A DNA stretch of 64,000 nt from Agrypnia vestita (GCA_016648135.1 JADDOH010000480.1:1-64000), one strand, 5' to 3'. Positions 1 through 11,380 are shown, counted from the first letter of the stretch. Numbers and translations are program-made. The notes: generated by a model from the letters alone, not told the origin.

Positions 1-508
1 ATTTATACAATAATTAAACGAGTTATCTGAGCAAAATAATTCGTGTAGATAACGGGAATACTTTATTTCAAATATCGTTGAAGCAAAATTTAACGTCCGA
101 ACGAAATCGCAATATTCAGGTGTGTATCCTGAATGCGCATAATTAATAACCCGATTCACTTTCTCTCCCTCCCGTTCATATAAGTCAGAATCAAATATTT
201 CGAAATCACAGCGCTCTCACCCAGAAGTTTCTTCCTTCAATCAAGTACAGGTGTAATTTCGCCCCATTGAGGAATGACCAATCTGTACTTCTTGAAATTC
301 CCTAGTTAGAACTAGTTCTTTATATATAGGGAATATGCACGTAATTATGGATTTTTGTCCTCATGATTGAACGTCTCCTTGGCAAGAAGCGGGGCAAACC
401 CAAAACAATCAACCCACTTCATTCGCTCCCTCTCTTGCGTTCAAATGATTTGAATTACGTCTAATGGGATTTAAATAGATTGGTTCTTGTCTTTTTCCAC
501 TCCATAGT
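1..508. other. unannotated AT-rich sequence
   Basis: No ORF, RNA gene or repeat structure could be supported here. It ends where the ~365-bp tandem repeat begins. Confidence 0.5.
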
Positions 509-1650
509 CATATTATTTCAATCCTAACTGCATTATTTATAATGAATCTAAAATATCGTCATAATTTTGTTACTCGTAATCAATATATATGGATTATTCT
601 ATCTGCCTTCACGCACTCCTGATGCTGAAGGCATCACTACGAAACTCTTGGTTGTTCTAGTATAACTGATCCATCAGAAATCACGCCGAACTAATTCCGG
701 GGGTCAACAACACAGACTTCGGACCAAACGTCATACCTAATGAGTTATTTCGGGCAGTTTCCTTTTTAGGTATATAAAGCCTTACTTATAAACCCATTGT
801 CGGACGTATATCATGGTCTTTATACTCCATGCTTGCTACCACCAAAACTGAACGATGCCATCGCAAGACGAGTCATGTTATTTCAATCCTAACTGCATTA
901 TTTATAATGAATCTAAAATATCGTCATAATTTTGTTACTCGAAATCAATATATATGGATTATTACATCTGCCTTCATGCACTCCTGATGCTGAAGGCATC
1001 CCTACGACAACTCTTGTTTGTTCTAGTATAACTGATTCATCAGAAATCACGCCGAACTAATTCCGGGGGTCAACAACACAGACTTCGGACCAAACGTCAT
1101 ACCTAATGAGTTATTTCGGGCAGTTTCCTTTTTAGGAATAAAGCCTTACTTATAAACCCATTGTCGGACGTATGTCATGGTCTTTATACTCCATGCTTGC
1201 TACCACCAAAACTGAACGATGCCATCGCAAGACGAGTCATGTTATTTCAATCCTAACTGCATTATTTATAATGAATCTAAAATATCGTCATAATTTTGTT
1301 ACTCGAAATCAATATATATGGATTATTCTATCTGCCTTCACGCACTCCTGATGCTGAAGGCATCCCTACGATAACTCTTGTTTGTTCTAGTATAACTGAT
1401 CCATCAGAAATCACGCCGAACTAATTCCGGGGGTCAACAACACAGACTTCGGACCAAACGTCATACCTAATGAGTTATTTCGGGCAGTTTCCTTTTTAGG
1501 TATATAAAGCCTTACTTATAAACCCATTGTCGGACGTATATCATGGTCTTTATACTCCATGCTTGCTACCACCAAAACTGAACGATGCCATCGCAAGACG
1601 AGTCTTGTTATTTCAATCCTAACTGCATTATTTATAATGAATCTAAAATA
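509..1650. repeat. tandem repeat, ~365-bp unit, three copies plus a partial
   Basis: The anchor TTATTTCAATCCTAACTGC begins at 513, 878, 1242 and 1608, giving units of 365, 364 and 366 bp. The copies are nearly identical, differing by scattered single bases and a short deletion, so the amplification is recent. The fourth copy stops after about 40 bp. Units 1 and 3 carry TATATAAAG near 773 and 1503. In unit 2 the corresponding sequence has lost the TATA and reads AGGAATAAAG. No long ORF spans a unit. It could be a small satellite block or tandem LTR-like sequence. Confidence 0.95.
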
Positions 1651-3324
1651 TATTGGTTCCCGTTTTTTTTTGATTTAACCACAACAACTTGAAATAATAG
1701 TTTATAATCTAATTTGTCTATACAGAATCTAAAATATGATTTGTAACAACGAAAAGGTTATAAAAGTCCATCGGAATGTATAACATGAAAGGTACTCACT
1801 GTATGTGAAAGGTGAAATCCCGAAGCACTGTTTTTTTTTCTTCCTTCCTTCCCTGGTTTCACCGTGTATGTGAAAGGTGAAATCCCGAAGCACTGTTTTT
1901 TTTTCTTCCTTCCTTCCCTGGTTTCACCGTTGTCTCGTTCCGAAGGCACGTTATTTTATTTTTGAATTTATTCTCTAATATTATTTAGTCAGGGACTATA
2001 CTGTATCCACTGAGGTTTTTCAAAACCCAAGCGTCATCTACAGCATAACTTCCTACGTGAAAATCCGTCAAACACTCTCTCGTTTTTTCACGTTTCGACA
2101 TTTATAAACTTTCATTCCCGACTCTACACCTATACTCTTACAAAGTCCGAAAGAGCCGATTGGTCGGTTCAAAAAAATGCTTTCAAATTGGACCTATCAC
2201 GTGCCTACACATAAATGTTCGTTCCGCCAGGGGCGCAGTCAACTTATCTATAATACGCCATCATTAGTATTTATTTATTTTTGAACCAATTTCGTTTCTC
2301 CAGTGGAGCAGTCGCAACTCTCTCGCATACAAGCGATAAATTAATCTTAAATAGTTCTTTTGAGATATTCGATATAATTATTATTTTCTTTCTCATTTCT
2401 TTGTAGTAGGGTGGCAGGTTAAGTCCATCACAAGTGTAATAGTTAAAGTGTGTGGGAATGGAAAGAGTGATTAGTGTTAACAATGTGGTTAGAAAATTCT
2501 GAAAAATAAATACTAACAAGACCGTGACGATGTTCTTTTATTCTTATTTTATAACTCCACCCACCTCTATCAGTACCTTAGATAATTAACTTTACTCTTA
2601 TGCTTTAGTTTATATAATCACCCGTTGATGACAACAACTGTAGTTGTCGAAACTAGTCGTGTAGTCATAAACTCACAAGTGGTCTTAGACAAGTGCTATA
2701 TTTACATATAATTAAAGTATATCATTCCACAAAGTTAACACCAATTCAATAAATAATATAGAAATAAAAATAATAAATAAAAAAATATAGTAATAATGCA
2801 AATACATAAGGCAAGATAAATTTATTGTTGGTTACTGTCTGTCATAAATAATAAAAGCTCTTAATTGGAATATTTTCACAAAACGAAGATGGATTTTAAA
2901 TGCTTATTTAAGAGTTTCTGTGAAAACAGCTCATTATCACAAGAAGGGTGGTGGATTGAAGCAGAGGAGTTTTAACTACCCAATAATTAAATTTCGTTTT
3001 TCATTAACACTTCTAGCTTCCTTCATTTATCTTTCGGCTCTGAAATATTTATTTCATCTCGGAACACGCACACTTGTACGCTTCACCATAGTCAGCCAGC
3101 AGTCAGCCGAGTGGTTTCTTAGCAAATTCCTTCATCTGATTATTCACGAGAAAGTAAGTTTGTACAAAATTCAAATCAGCAGCAAAAGTGGGCAACTAAT
3201 TATCCTATTAATTAATTATCATTCCGTTTTTGCTCAATGGCAGGCAGAGAAGATAGAATAATAATATAGCTACACTCTTCTGTCCCGGCACATCACGATC
3301 CTTAGTTACTGAACAATATTTTGA
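1651..3324. other. unannotated AT-rich sequence
   Basis: Apart from the 65-bp duplication at 1800-1930 I see nothing supportable. A plus-strand frame at 2920-3261 is open for 113 codons, but it is AT-rich and resembles no family I recognise. Confidence 0.4.
1800..1930. repeat. 65-bp tandem duplication
   Basis: Two near-identical 65-bp copies start at about 1801 and 1866. Each contains a polypyrimidine run of T and CTTCCTTCC, and a short inverted pair GGTGAAA / TTTCACC. Confidence 0.9.
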
Positions 3325-3715
3325 TTAAACAAATTTTTATTAATCAATTAGAAAAGACAAAGAGAAAAATCAAATTGACGAAGAAATATTTTAACTGCTA
3401 CCGGGAGACGAACCAACGGATCTCCATTCTATCCGGGAATGGCGCGTTATTCAATTTCGCCACGGCAGTCTGGTAAGTTAACGAAAATTTTTCGACCTTA
3501 TATTATGTAGTCTCTTTTTAATTGATTAGCATTTTTATTGAATTTTTAAAGCAATCCGCTTTTTATAATGCAATAGTCACAAATACTTTTGTACATCTAC
3601 CGCTAGAGGATGCCAGAAATTATTTTTTTCATTTTACTTATTTGGAAACATTTGATACAAAACATATATATATTAAAGAAAACACATTATTATTGTGAAG
3701 TTGCAATTTCAGAAC
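3325..3715 (-). repeat. tRNA-Arg-like dispersed element, copy A
   Basis: The segment around 3396-3468 resembles the minus strand of a tRNA with degraded promoter boxes. Related copies lie at 30515-30725 and 51060-51534. All three share flanking sequence on both sides, including ATCAATTAG / TAATTGATTA inverted pairs. Downstream, 3640-3715 also matches copy C (TTATTGTGAAGTTGCAATTT), so the family is longer than the tRNA-like core. Copy A has no clear right terminus. Confidence 0.65.
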
Positions 3716-4004
3716 GATATTTTTATTATCTGATAATGACAGGATGCCTTCAGTTCCCGATGCCTTCAACAAGGCCTCAAGCTATGCCTCAAATATTATT
3801 TTTACTATGTTCTCCTCGCTCATACTCACACATTCCACACGACCAAACCATCTCAGCTATCCTTTCAATATTCTATCTACTACTCCACAGCCAGTGGTTC
3901 TCATTTTACTCCTAATTTGTTCATTTTCACGCTCATGAAAAAAATTAACACAATCTATTTACGTTCCTTTTTTGCCAATTCCGGGCATCGCTTCCATGTC
4001 GACC

Positions 4005-4458
4005 CTTTAGAGGTAAAACTCACTAACCGCAATATTGGACAAAATGAGTTATGAATACCAACATTATTTTTTTTCCATCTCTATTCCAGGTTAAAATCAG
4101 TAAGTGAATATTCCGTATGTATACAGGGGCGTGCAGTGGGAACATCGCAGCACGACTTTAACGTAACCAATTATTTGGAAAAAAAACAGAATACAACTTA
4201 TATTTCGTAATATTTCTATCACAATTGTTATCATAGTATTCACATTTTGATATACCACAAAAATCTGTAGCTAAATATTAGATATCTATTTTTTTCCAAA
4301 ATATACATCTACAAAAAGTCATGCATCAATGTTCCCACTGCACGCGCCTGATATTTATAGTTACTTATTGGTAAAACAATTTAATACCACATGTTGAATG
4401 ATAAACTTCATTATCTCAAAACTACTCCAATGTCACTTAGTGAGTTTTACCTCTAAAG
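4005..4458. mobile_element. MITE-like element with 22-bp perfect terminal inverted repeats
   Basis: The ends are exact inverted repeats, 4005-4026 (CTTTAGAGGTAAAACTCACT...) and 4437-4458. The 454-bp element has no ORF and is interrupted by a second TIR element at 4124-4350. I could not identify a target-site duplication or a superfamily. Confidence 0.75.
4124..4350. mobile_element. nested 227-bp MITE, CAGGGGCG-type ends
   Basis: The left end CAGGGGCGTGCAGTGGGAAC is matched in inverted orientation by the right end ending CACTGCACGCGCCTG at 4350. The interior is AT-rich and noncoding. A decayed right half of the same family appears at 22480-22551. CAGGGG-type ends are common in hAT-like and related MITEs, but no clean duplication was visible. 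Confidence 0.75.
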
Positions 4459-4864
4459 AGACCTTAATTTATTTAATTTAGCACCAGGACTTACCGCTAG
4501 TCTTACTTTGTGTGACAGGATACTATTGTCCATAATAATACACAAATTACTTATATCCCGCTGTCAACCATCCTCCTTAGTAAATATACTTCCCAACCAT
4601 ACAGTGTCATTTTTTTTTCCAAGGTTCACGTTACAATTTATAAGAAAAATTACATCATCTTCATTTAAAAAATGGTAGGTAGTTATTTTAAATAATTAGA
4701 CACGCGAATCGTTTACTGTGCGTGTATGTACATGTCTTAGTTAAGAGATTCTTTGGTGAACATTGAGTTGTATGTAATACTAAAAAAGTCCGATCATGAG
4801 TCGTAGAACGTTTCACGCTCATCTGTACAAGGTCTCCTACATACTTTGGAGACAGTTCTCACCC

Positions 4865-5059
4865 AGGTATAGGTCTTTTCATAAAACCTTGCAATTGGGT
4901 TAGTGAGGGTACAGTGCGTAGTACGCGCATTGTTTCATTGTGTTAAGTTTACGGATACGAGAGGGGCGTATCTGTAAACTTAACACAACGAAGCAATGCA
5001 CGTATTACGCACTATTACGCACTACTCAATTGCAAGGTTATATGATAAGACCTATACCT
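4865..5059. repeat. 195-bp near-perfect palindrome
   Basis: The sequence starts AGGTATAGGTCTT (4865-4877) and ends with its exact reverse complement (5047-5059). The arms remain complementary, with scattered mismatches and an extra repeat of the ATTACGCACT motif on the right, up to a short centre near 4955-4970. It has no ORF. This is probably a foldback MITE. Confidence 0.85.
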
Positions 5060-5694
5060 ATGATTAAAATCACTCAAATCTAAATATTAATGAATTTTAG
5101 AAAAATGTTGTCATTATTATATCATCAAAGACGCCTTTTACATTTATCTAAAACGTGACCTGCTTCCATGTATAAAACAATGTGAGGATAATTATTTTCT
5201 TCGAATTATTATTTTTTGCGACTCTCAACACTACAATCAGGATCGTCGGAAATTTGAAATTAATTATTCCCTTCCTACAGTGCCCTTATGTAAGATATAC
5301 AAAAAAAACGAAAATTGCGTAATATAAGTAGGTATCTTAAATGAATACCATTCACAGGCGTGGCCATGATGGATGGACTTGCCCAGCAGGTTGGAGTTCT
5401 TAGATTATGATTATCTTTATGACATTTGATAGCTGAAGATTAATTACGAATCTCTATATTCATTAGTCGGAAAACAATACGTCACACATGATGATGTGTC
5501 ACGTTAATGAAATATTAAGGCTCTATTTTATAAATGTGAATATTTTTTTAGGATTTATTTTCGTCACGGATAATTTTTATAACGAAATTTAATTCTTTCA
5601 CTGTATTCAGTATCAACATAGTGCAGACAAAAATATTTATACCTCTCAAGAATCGCAACTTATAAACTTTTGAAAAAAAAAAAAAACTTAAAAA
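5060..5694. other. unannotated AT-rich sequence
   Basis: No gene or structured repeat could be supported in this stretch. Confidence 0.4.
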
Positions 5695-5880
5695 ATTTGA
5701 CAGATGTGATCGTATATCATGGGTGGATTTGGCGAACGATACATTGTGTAAAGTGATTACTTAAGCCATCCCTACAGACTTTAAAAAAAAGACTTTCATA
5801 CCTACTGCCGTATAAAAATAGCTTCGTCCCTATGAGACATCTATAATATGTCTTGATCATTTTTAGTACACATTTAAATT
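5695..5880. repeat. dispersed repeat, GAGACATCTATAAT family, copy 1
   Basis: It shares AAAGTGATnACnTAAGCCA and a later GAGACATCTATAATAT block with 9305-9475. Its first half (GAACG..CATTGTGTAAAG) matches 11290-11380. A shorter match is at 39740-39860. Better copies contain the small palindrome GTCTCTGTGAGAC. Confidence 0.65.
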
Positions 5881-5890
5881 TAAGATTTTT

Positions 5891-6298
5891 GTGAACAGCT
5901 GTTTTCAATTATTAATTTTTCAGTGGCGTAATATTTACTATCCTGGCATATTAAATGGAAGACTATGGTTTATTCTCCACCAGGATGATTTTTTTTGTTC
6001 AATTCAATTTTTGGATATTTTGCTCGAACAAGAAAAATATATTCAATGCAGGTGTTTGTACACGGATTTTGAAGTCTCGATGAACATGGGAACAGGAATA
6101 CGATCTCACCTTGGTTCTTGCCTCGTTCCTGACTGGTCGAACCTCCAACCTGGTCCAGGACGTAGACGTGATCACACACTTCAAAACCCCGAGCATTACC
6201 CCGACAAGACACTAAATCTTTCAAAATTATTCCACGATCTATTATCCTTGTCAGAAGGGTGTCAGTTTGCAAGTCCTTATCAGAAGGACTACACTTAA
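5891..6298 (+). other. open frame of 135 codons, unrecognised
   Basis: This is one of the longest open frames in the window. Its second half (about 6040-6298) is clearly GC-richer than its surroundings. The translation contains no motif I recognise, and the opposite strand also has a 100-codon frame. By a rough estimate of stop-codon frequency at this base composition, a frame of this length is only marginally unexpected. It may be a decayed transposon or exon piece. I do not claim a gene. Confidence 0.15.
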
Positions 6299-6543
6299 TT
6301 TACAATATCATATTACAATATCATACAATATATAAATTACAGTATGAAATACTCGCATATAACATCAGGAAAGTAACGTCATGAGTAATAGACCAGAACA
6401 CTTGGGCGTTAAATATTGTTACGATGTACTAAGTACCTACTAAAGTGCTAAAAATAGACCGCAATCGTATGCAGTTAACCGCGACGATGGAACGATTATA
6501 TACGCAATCCGGAGTCACTCAATCTTTATCGCATTATCTCTCT

Positions 6544-6563
6544 GGAACATTCGAAAACGATCG
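6544..6563 (+). promoter_or_regulatory. heat-shock-element-like array 1
   Basis: Four contiguous 5-bp units, gGAAc aTTCg aAAAc gATCg. The first two match the alternating nGAAn/nTTCn HSF pattern exactly, and the last two have one mismatch each. It lies about 90-105 bp upstream of the TATA box. Confidence 0.5.
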
Positions 6564-6591
6564 CTGAATAAATCCATGCGAAGAATTACCT

Positions 6592-6611
6592 GGAATATTC
6601 GCAATGTTTCT
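6592..6611 (+). promoter_or_regulatory. heat-shock-element-like array 2
   Basis: The units are gGAAt aTTCg cAATg tTTCt. Three of the four fit the nGAAn/nTTCn pattern in correct 5-bp phase. It lies about 40-57 bp upstream of TATATAT at 6649. Confidence 0.5.
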
Positions 6612-6840
6612 CGTAAGCCCTCGAAATAATCTCTCGGGGGAATTTTGGTATATATGGAGTCACGCGACGCGGGCTTGAAAATTCAGCTCGTGAAAATTAA
6701 CAAGGCGACATCTCCGAGTGTGAATCGTGCGAATACAACAAGCGATATTAATAAGTCAAACTAGTGTAACTATCTTAGGACTAGAAATAGCTTTAACTAG
6801 TGTGAATTGAGACACAGTTTGATTATAAGTGCGGGAAATA

Positions 6841-8099
6841 TTTTAAAGATATTTGTCGACTACAAAATTAAGAACAGTACTGAAAATTATCTCGTGGTCA
6901 GGACATTCTTTGAAAATAAATTAATCTAAATAAATTCCCGTGACAATATGATAAGAGCGGAGGGAGGAGGAAGATTATTTAATTTTTGGATACGTGAATA
7001 GCAGGGGTAATGCGTTTGCCTGAAATGTGCAGCGCAATTTTTTGCGTTTTCCAGTTTGACGGAACGAAAAAAGGTTATTTATTCCGCATTATCGATTCGC
7101 TACAACTCGAGATACAGCGAGATATCGCACCACGTGCTCCATTTTCTAAAACAAAATAAGGGAAAAGTACATCCCACACTGTTTCCCTGCCCTTTGTGAC
7201 ACAATCTCACCTCGACAGAAGCGTGAAGAGGCCTTCGTCACTGTCGACAGCCTCGCACCGCTTCGGATTAGGAGCCTTTCCGACACAATGACTCGGCGCA
7301 TACCCTTCCGAGTGATCAAGTCGACAATATTTTCCCACCTTAAATGTAAATTTATCCCATCTCTATTTAGATCAATATTAACGGACGCATTCCTTATTGT
7401 ACCCTGTATAATCACAATTTTGCTTAATTTTCTTTGACATCAATATAGAGCCTTATATTCCACCGAGTTTTATTATTAACAAACACTTCACGATATGGAA
7501 CTTACAAAAAAATTAAGGCTATAACAGAACGTGAGGCCCAATTATTATAGCTACTCAAATCACAAAACCACCCAGTCTTGAAAGAATCGCATAATTTTAC
7601 GTAACCTCAACGGAACTTCTGGTATGAGAAACTATAAAACCAAACATCATAAAATATTTATTTAAATTACCTCTTAAGCAGCATTGCAATATTCTGATAC
7701 TTCTAAGTAAAATTTATGATTTTCCAATTCACTTTTCATTTGCGACGAACACATATTTCATACGATTGCCCACAGAATTTAGTGTCGAAAATTTTTAAAG
7801 CGTAATATAATAAATTATTCGAGTAAATATCTCTGATATATAGCTAGTAGCAAATACTTTGGAGGAGCCTTTTTTATTCAATTTTGAATAGAAAATATTA
7901 TTTACAATTTGAGTGAAATGTGAACAGTTGAAGAGGTTTGCATTTTTGAAATATTTCTGACACATCTGTAAAATTTTGTAGTAGGTATCACGAAAGTATA
8001 TTTTATTGAATATTAAAAATTCATTCGCCTCGGTACAAGTCAAATGAAATTATTAAAACCGTGCAGAAATTTGAACCAGATATTTTTTGCAAAATTTTA
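6841..8099. other. no recognised gene
   Basis: This is the putative transcribed side of the promoter at 6470-6840. Frames of 89 codons (7146-7415, minus) and 82 codons (7795-8043, minus) are open, but neither has a recognisable motif. 7030-7400 is somewhat GC-richer than the rest. Confidence 0.35.
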
Positions 8100-8216
8100 A
8101 TGATTTTATTTGATTTATATTAAAGCGACTAAATTTTAGGTATCAAATATTTTTTAAAATTTGATACCTAAAATTATTTAGTGAGAAATATTTTTTTAAA
8201 AAATCAAATTTTAATA
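8100..8216. repeat. inverted repeat (foldback)
   Basis: The core arms carry TAGGTATCAAAT and ATTTGATACCTA, within about 8128-8182. Outer arms TTTTATTTGATTT and AAATCAAATTTTAA extend the symmetry. There is no ORF. Confidence 0.7.
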
Positions 8217-9304
8217 TCACTTATCTCTTTAACTATTGAAATTTCACCCAAGATTCAATTTATGTTTTCTATTTACAACTGAATGGAGAAGATCCCCCAA
8301 AAATTCATGCTGCTACCTGTGAGACCCTATTTAATGTTATGTTCGTTTTGTTTTAATCATTTTAGGAAATTAAATTTTAGTTACGATATCCCATGTACCC
8401 TGATGTAACTGATAAAATTAATTAAAATATGTAGGTTACTGGGATATATGAAAAAAGAATGTTAGTAGAAAATATAGTATCTGAAGGATCGTACTCTGGT
8501 CACGGACCAGAGAGCGAGGCTCAACTAACATTTCTTCCTACTCCATCACCAACTCACCCTATAACGCTACTGCAATCACTTTAAAGATTAACCATTCATT
8601 ATTCTAATACTAAAAAACAAAATTACACTGATTTCACAGCCACAGATGAATGTATAATGGCCTTCATTCACTAGTGAATCTTCATACAAGAGGTCTGAGT
8701 CTTCATTCTAGAGGCCCTATAATATACGTTAATTCCTACAATTTTGAACATAAAAAATGGCATAAAAATGCCTGATGCTACAATCCACACATACATTATA
8801 AACGCACGATTATCTTAGAGCAGAATCCACATAGAATTCCTAATTTTACGCTTATATAAAATGTCACCCGACAGCGTTACCATGAATCACAAATTAAAAA
8901 TGGTTTCGATAAAGCCGATGAGAAAAATCTCCATACACCTTACGGAGCGGATTGAAAGGATCCATTACAGCGTCATTAATCTATATTGTAGGTTATCAAA
9001 AATCACATTGCAGAGCTCCGCAGGAAGCAAAGAGATCGGAAGAGGAAAAAACACGTACAGCAATAAATTAAGGAAGATCGCGATAGCGAACATTATTTTT
9101 AAAAATCTTTGGATCAATGTTCTTTGTGAGTTATTAAATCCATAACCACGCATAATCAGGCAGATTTCTGAGGCAGTTTTTCTCTTTTTTAATTAATAAG
9201 CTTCTACAAAAGTTCCCCATATTCACATACATTTCGGAATATTTTGAGTTTGTCCAAATTTTTCAGAACAGTACTGGATTTTTGTCACAGGGATATCATT
9301 AATC
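8217..9304. other. no recognised gene
   Basis: AT-rich, with no supportable gene or repeat. A 94-codon plus frame (8861-9145) and an overlapping minus frame are open but unrecognised. Confidence 0.35.
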
Positions 9305-9475
9305 AATCAATATATTATAGTAAAGTGATCACATAAGCCAGCAGTACGATAGGTCGTAAGCCCTATGTACACTCAAAGATTCCTATATCTACTTTCCCAT
9401 AAAAATAAAATAAATTATATTCGTCTCTGTGAGACATCTATAATATATTGATTCACATACTTTTCATTCAAGCAG
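9305..9475. repeat. dispersed repeat, GAGACATCTATAAT family, copy 2
   Basis: It contains AAAGTGATCACATAAGCCA and TTCGTCTCTGTGAGACATCT, matching 5695-5880 and 39740-39860 in the same orientation. Confidence 0.65.
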
Positions 9476-9677
9476 AGAACTTATGATAAAATGTATTATA
9501 TGCTCTACTTCTGCGTGTAGTTTTCTGGGATATTCTGCCATGTACATTCGACCTCTCCAGTCACGGTCGTGAAAACTTGAGAACATTTTTAACTCTTAAC
9601 TTTTTTTACTCATAATCCCAAAGAAAACTTTAAAATTAATATGAAATCCAATGTTTTAATTGTATTAATATATATTG

Positions 9678-9865
9678 TTTTTTTTTTTTTAAATAGAGAT
9701 GAGAACACGGAATACGTGTCACATCAATATTCTTACTATTTTCAAACTAAGCTAAACGCTTGTGCTATGAAAATAGGACTAACTTGCTAGTCTGGAGTGA
9801 GGTTCGAACCCGCGACCTTTGGATCACGAGGCGAGTGTCTTAACCACAAGACCAACAAGCTACTC
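9678..9865 (-). mobile_element. tRNA-derived SINE, full-length copy
   Basis: On the minus strand it runs from GAGTAGCTTG at 9865 to an A-rich tail at 9678. The tRNA-like head has an A-box-like TGGTCTTGTGGTTAAG and a B-box-like GGTTCGAACCT. A tRNA-unrelated body (TAGCAAGTTAGTCCTATTT, then CATCTCTATTT) and a poly-A tail follow. Near-identical copies are at 15966-16151 and 29617-29800. Such elements are transcribed by Pol III and mobilised by a partner LINE. Confidence 0.92.
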
Positions 9866-10239
9866 GAAGGCAATGATATAACATATATGACAATAAACTG
9901 TAGATACGTCACAAGCGTGAAATCTTGGCAACTCAAAAGTAAGGTAATTGCCTTACTTGCATTCGTTATCGAACGAACTTTCTTTGTGATGGTCGGGCGC
10001 GATGCTACGCCAAAAAAAAAGGAACAGAGTATCGTACACTATTGTAAGAATGAGTATATTATTTAAGTCACCGTGACTTCTAATTATCTGATTTTTACAT
10101 GATTACTTGATTATGTGATTTGTTGTCTCTTTCAATGCAATATTTGCTACATATGAAAGTCGGCTTGTATGGGAATAACTTTTCTATTTAAATATACGTC
10201 AATGTATGAAGATATACAAACAAATGCAGCAATATCTCA

Positions 10240-11110
10240 CCGAACTTATATACAATGAACGGTAAGAACCGAACCGAAAACACACCTTTCTGAGATAAAT
10301 ACATAAAAACCTGTCACTACTTAAGGAAATTTTTCTGGAATCTATGAAATTTATTATTATTATTTAGTGAAAAAATTGTCTACCTGGCGTTTGAGTTTTG
10401 GCTTATAAAACCGATAGGGCAGTTTTGGCTTATAAAACCGTCCTGAGAATGCGGTTGGTGTCCATTTGCTAGAATCTATGAAACCCACATCTTATTGGAA
10501 ATAATATTGGAACCTGACGTATGAGTAGGACCGATATGGGAGCTTTCTCTCATAAAACTGTCGTAGGAATGCGGTGGGAGTCCATAAAACTATGAAAACT
10601 ACATCTTCCATGTCCATTTATCTATGAAACCTATCCATTTTCCATGTCCATGAACGTATGAAACCTTCCATGTCCATAAATCTGTGAAACCTGCATCTTA
10701 TTGGAAATAATATTGGAACCTAACGCATGAGTAGGATCGATATGGGAGCTTTCGATCGTAAAACATTTTTTATTTTTCAAAAACAATTCCTGTGCCTCAA
10801 TTTTCATTTTAAACTGTGTTTAAATAAATATTTGCCCTTTTATTATGGGTATTACTGTGTTTGCTACCACATAGTGCAAATTGCTTTTTTTTCTTTTTAC
10901 GTAATTAAATATTGCTGTATTTATTATGATTTTTCAGTTTAAAATCGAAATCAACCCTCATTTATGTTTGAATTAGCCATTTTATCACGTGACATATCTT
11001 TGGGGGTTGATAGGTTGAAGTGAATATTGCTGCCTTCGCTTTTAATAGTAATTTGAAAATATGATTTCAGAATAGTAAATTCTACATAATTACCAATCCT
11101 CGGTGACTGC
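10240..11110 (+). repeat. dispersed repeat with internal duplications (family also at 42060 and 47030)
   Basis: The block contains TCACTACTTAAGGAAATTTT, CTGGAATCTATGAAA and CATCTTATTGGAAATAATAT. A roughly 240-bp part is duplicated, with CATCTTATTGGAAATAATAT occurring near 10490 and 10690. 10975-11065 (CACGTGACAT..GTTGAAG..ATATTGCTG) matches 42310-42400. No coding capacity is visible. Confidence 0.75.
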
Positions 11111-11289
11111 ATTAAAAAATTATTATTTTTTTAATATTCTTTGCTTTTATTTTAAACAAGTCAATTTGGATAATTTAAGTACAAAAATGTATTTATGCAC
11201 TTACGAATATTGTTCTACATTTTGAATTTTGTTACTATTTTCTGTATAAATAATTTTATTTAGTATTAAAAAATACTGAACACTATGGA

Positions 11290-11380
11290 TGTTTTAGTGG
11301 GGATGTTCTTACGGTGATATCGGTGAACGTTGCATTGTGTAAAGATCTCTTAAGTCAACTCATACAGTTCATGAGCCCTA
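11290..11380. repeat. dispersed repeat, GAGACATCTATAAT family, 5' fragment
   Basis: GGTGAACGTTGCATTGTGTAAAG followed by CTTAAGTCA and TACAG closely matches 5725-5785. Confidence 0.55.

Larger units (their letters stand above)
6470..6840 (+). promoter_or_regulatory. promoter-like segment with GAGA, heat-shock-element and TATA motifs, copy 1
   Basis: In order: TTATCTCTCT (6534-6543), two HSE-like arrays (6544-6563 and 6592-6611), TATATAT (6649-6655) and an initiator-like TTCAGC near A6685. A leader without a long ORF follows. An inverted, diverged copy lies at 40095-40535. Conserved blocks include TACGCnATCC, GTCAC, TTATCTCTCT, TATA, GTCACGCGACGCGG, ATTCAG and GCGATATTAATA, in the same order. 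The layout resembles insect heat-inducible promoters. No heat-shock protein ORF follows, so the transcript is unknown. Alternatives are a noncoding heat-responsive RNA, an LTR of a retroelement, or a promoter orphaned by large introns. Confidence 0.55.

Noticed and set aside
602..645. CTGATG...GAAAC order in the tandem repeat suggested a hammerhead ribozyme in a satellite
   Set aside because: The core reads CTGATGC, not CTGANGA, and the second unit changes GAAAC to GACAAC; the motif is not conserved between units.
2920..3261. 113-codon frame with an internal GTAAGT donor-like site
   Set aside because: AT-rich, unrecognised, and no acceptor or upstream coding support.
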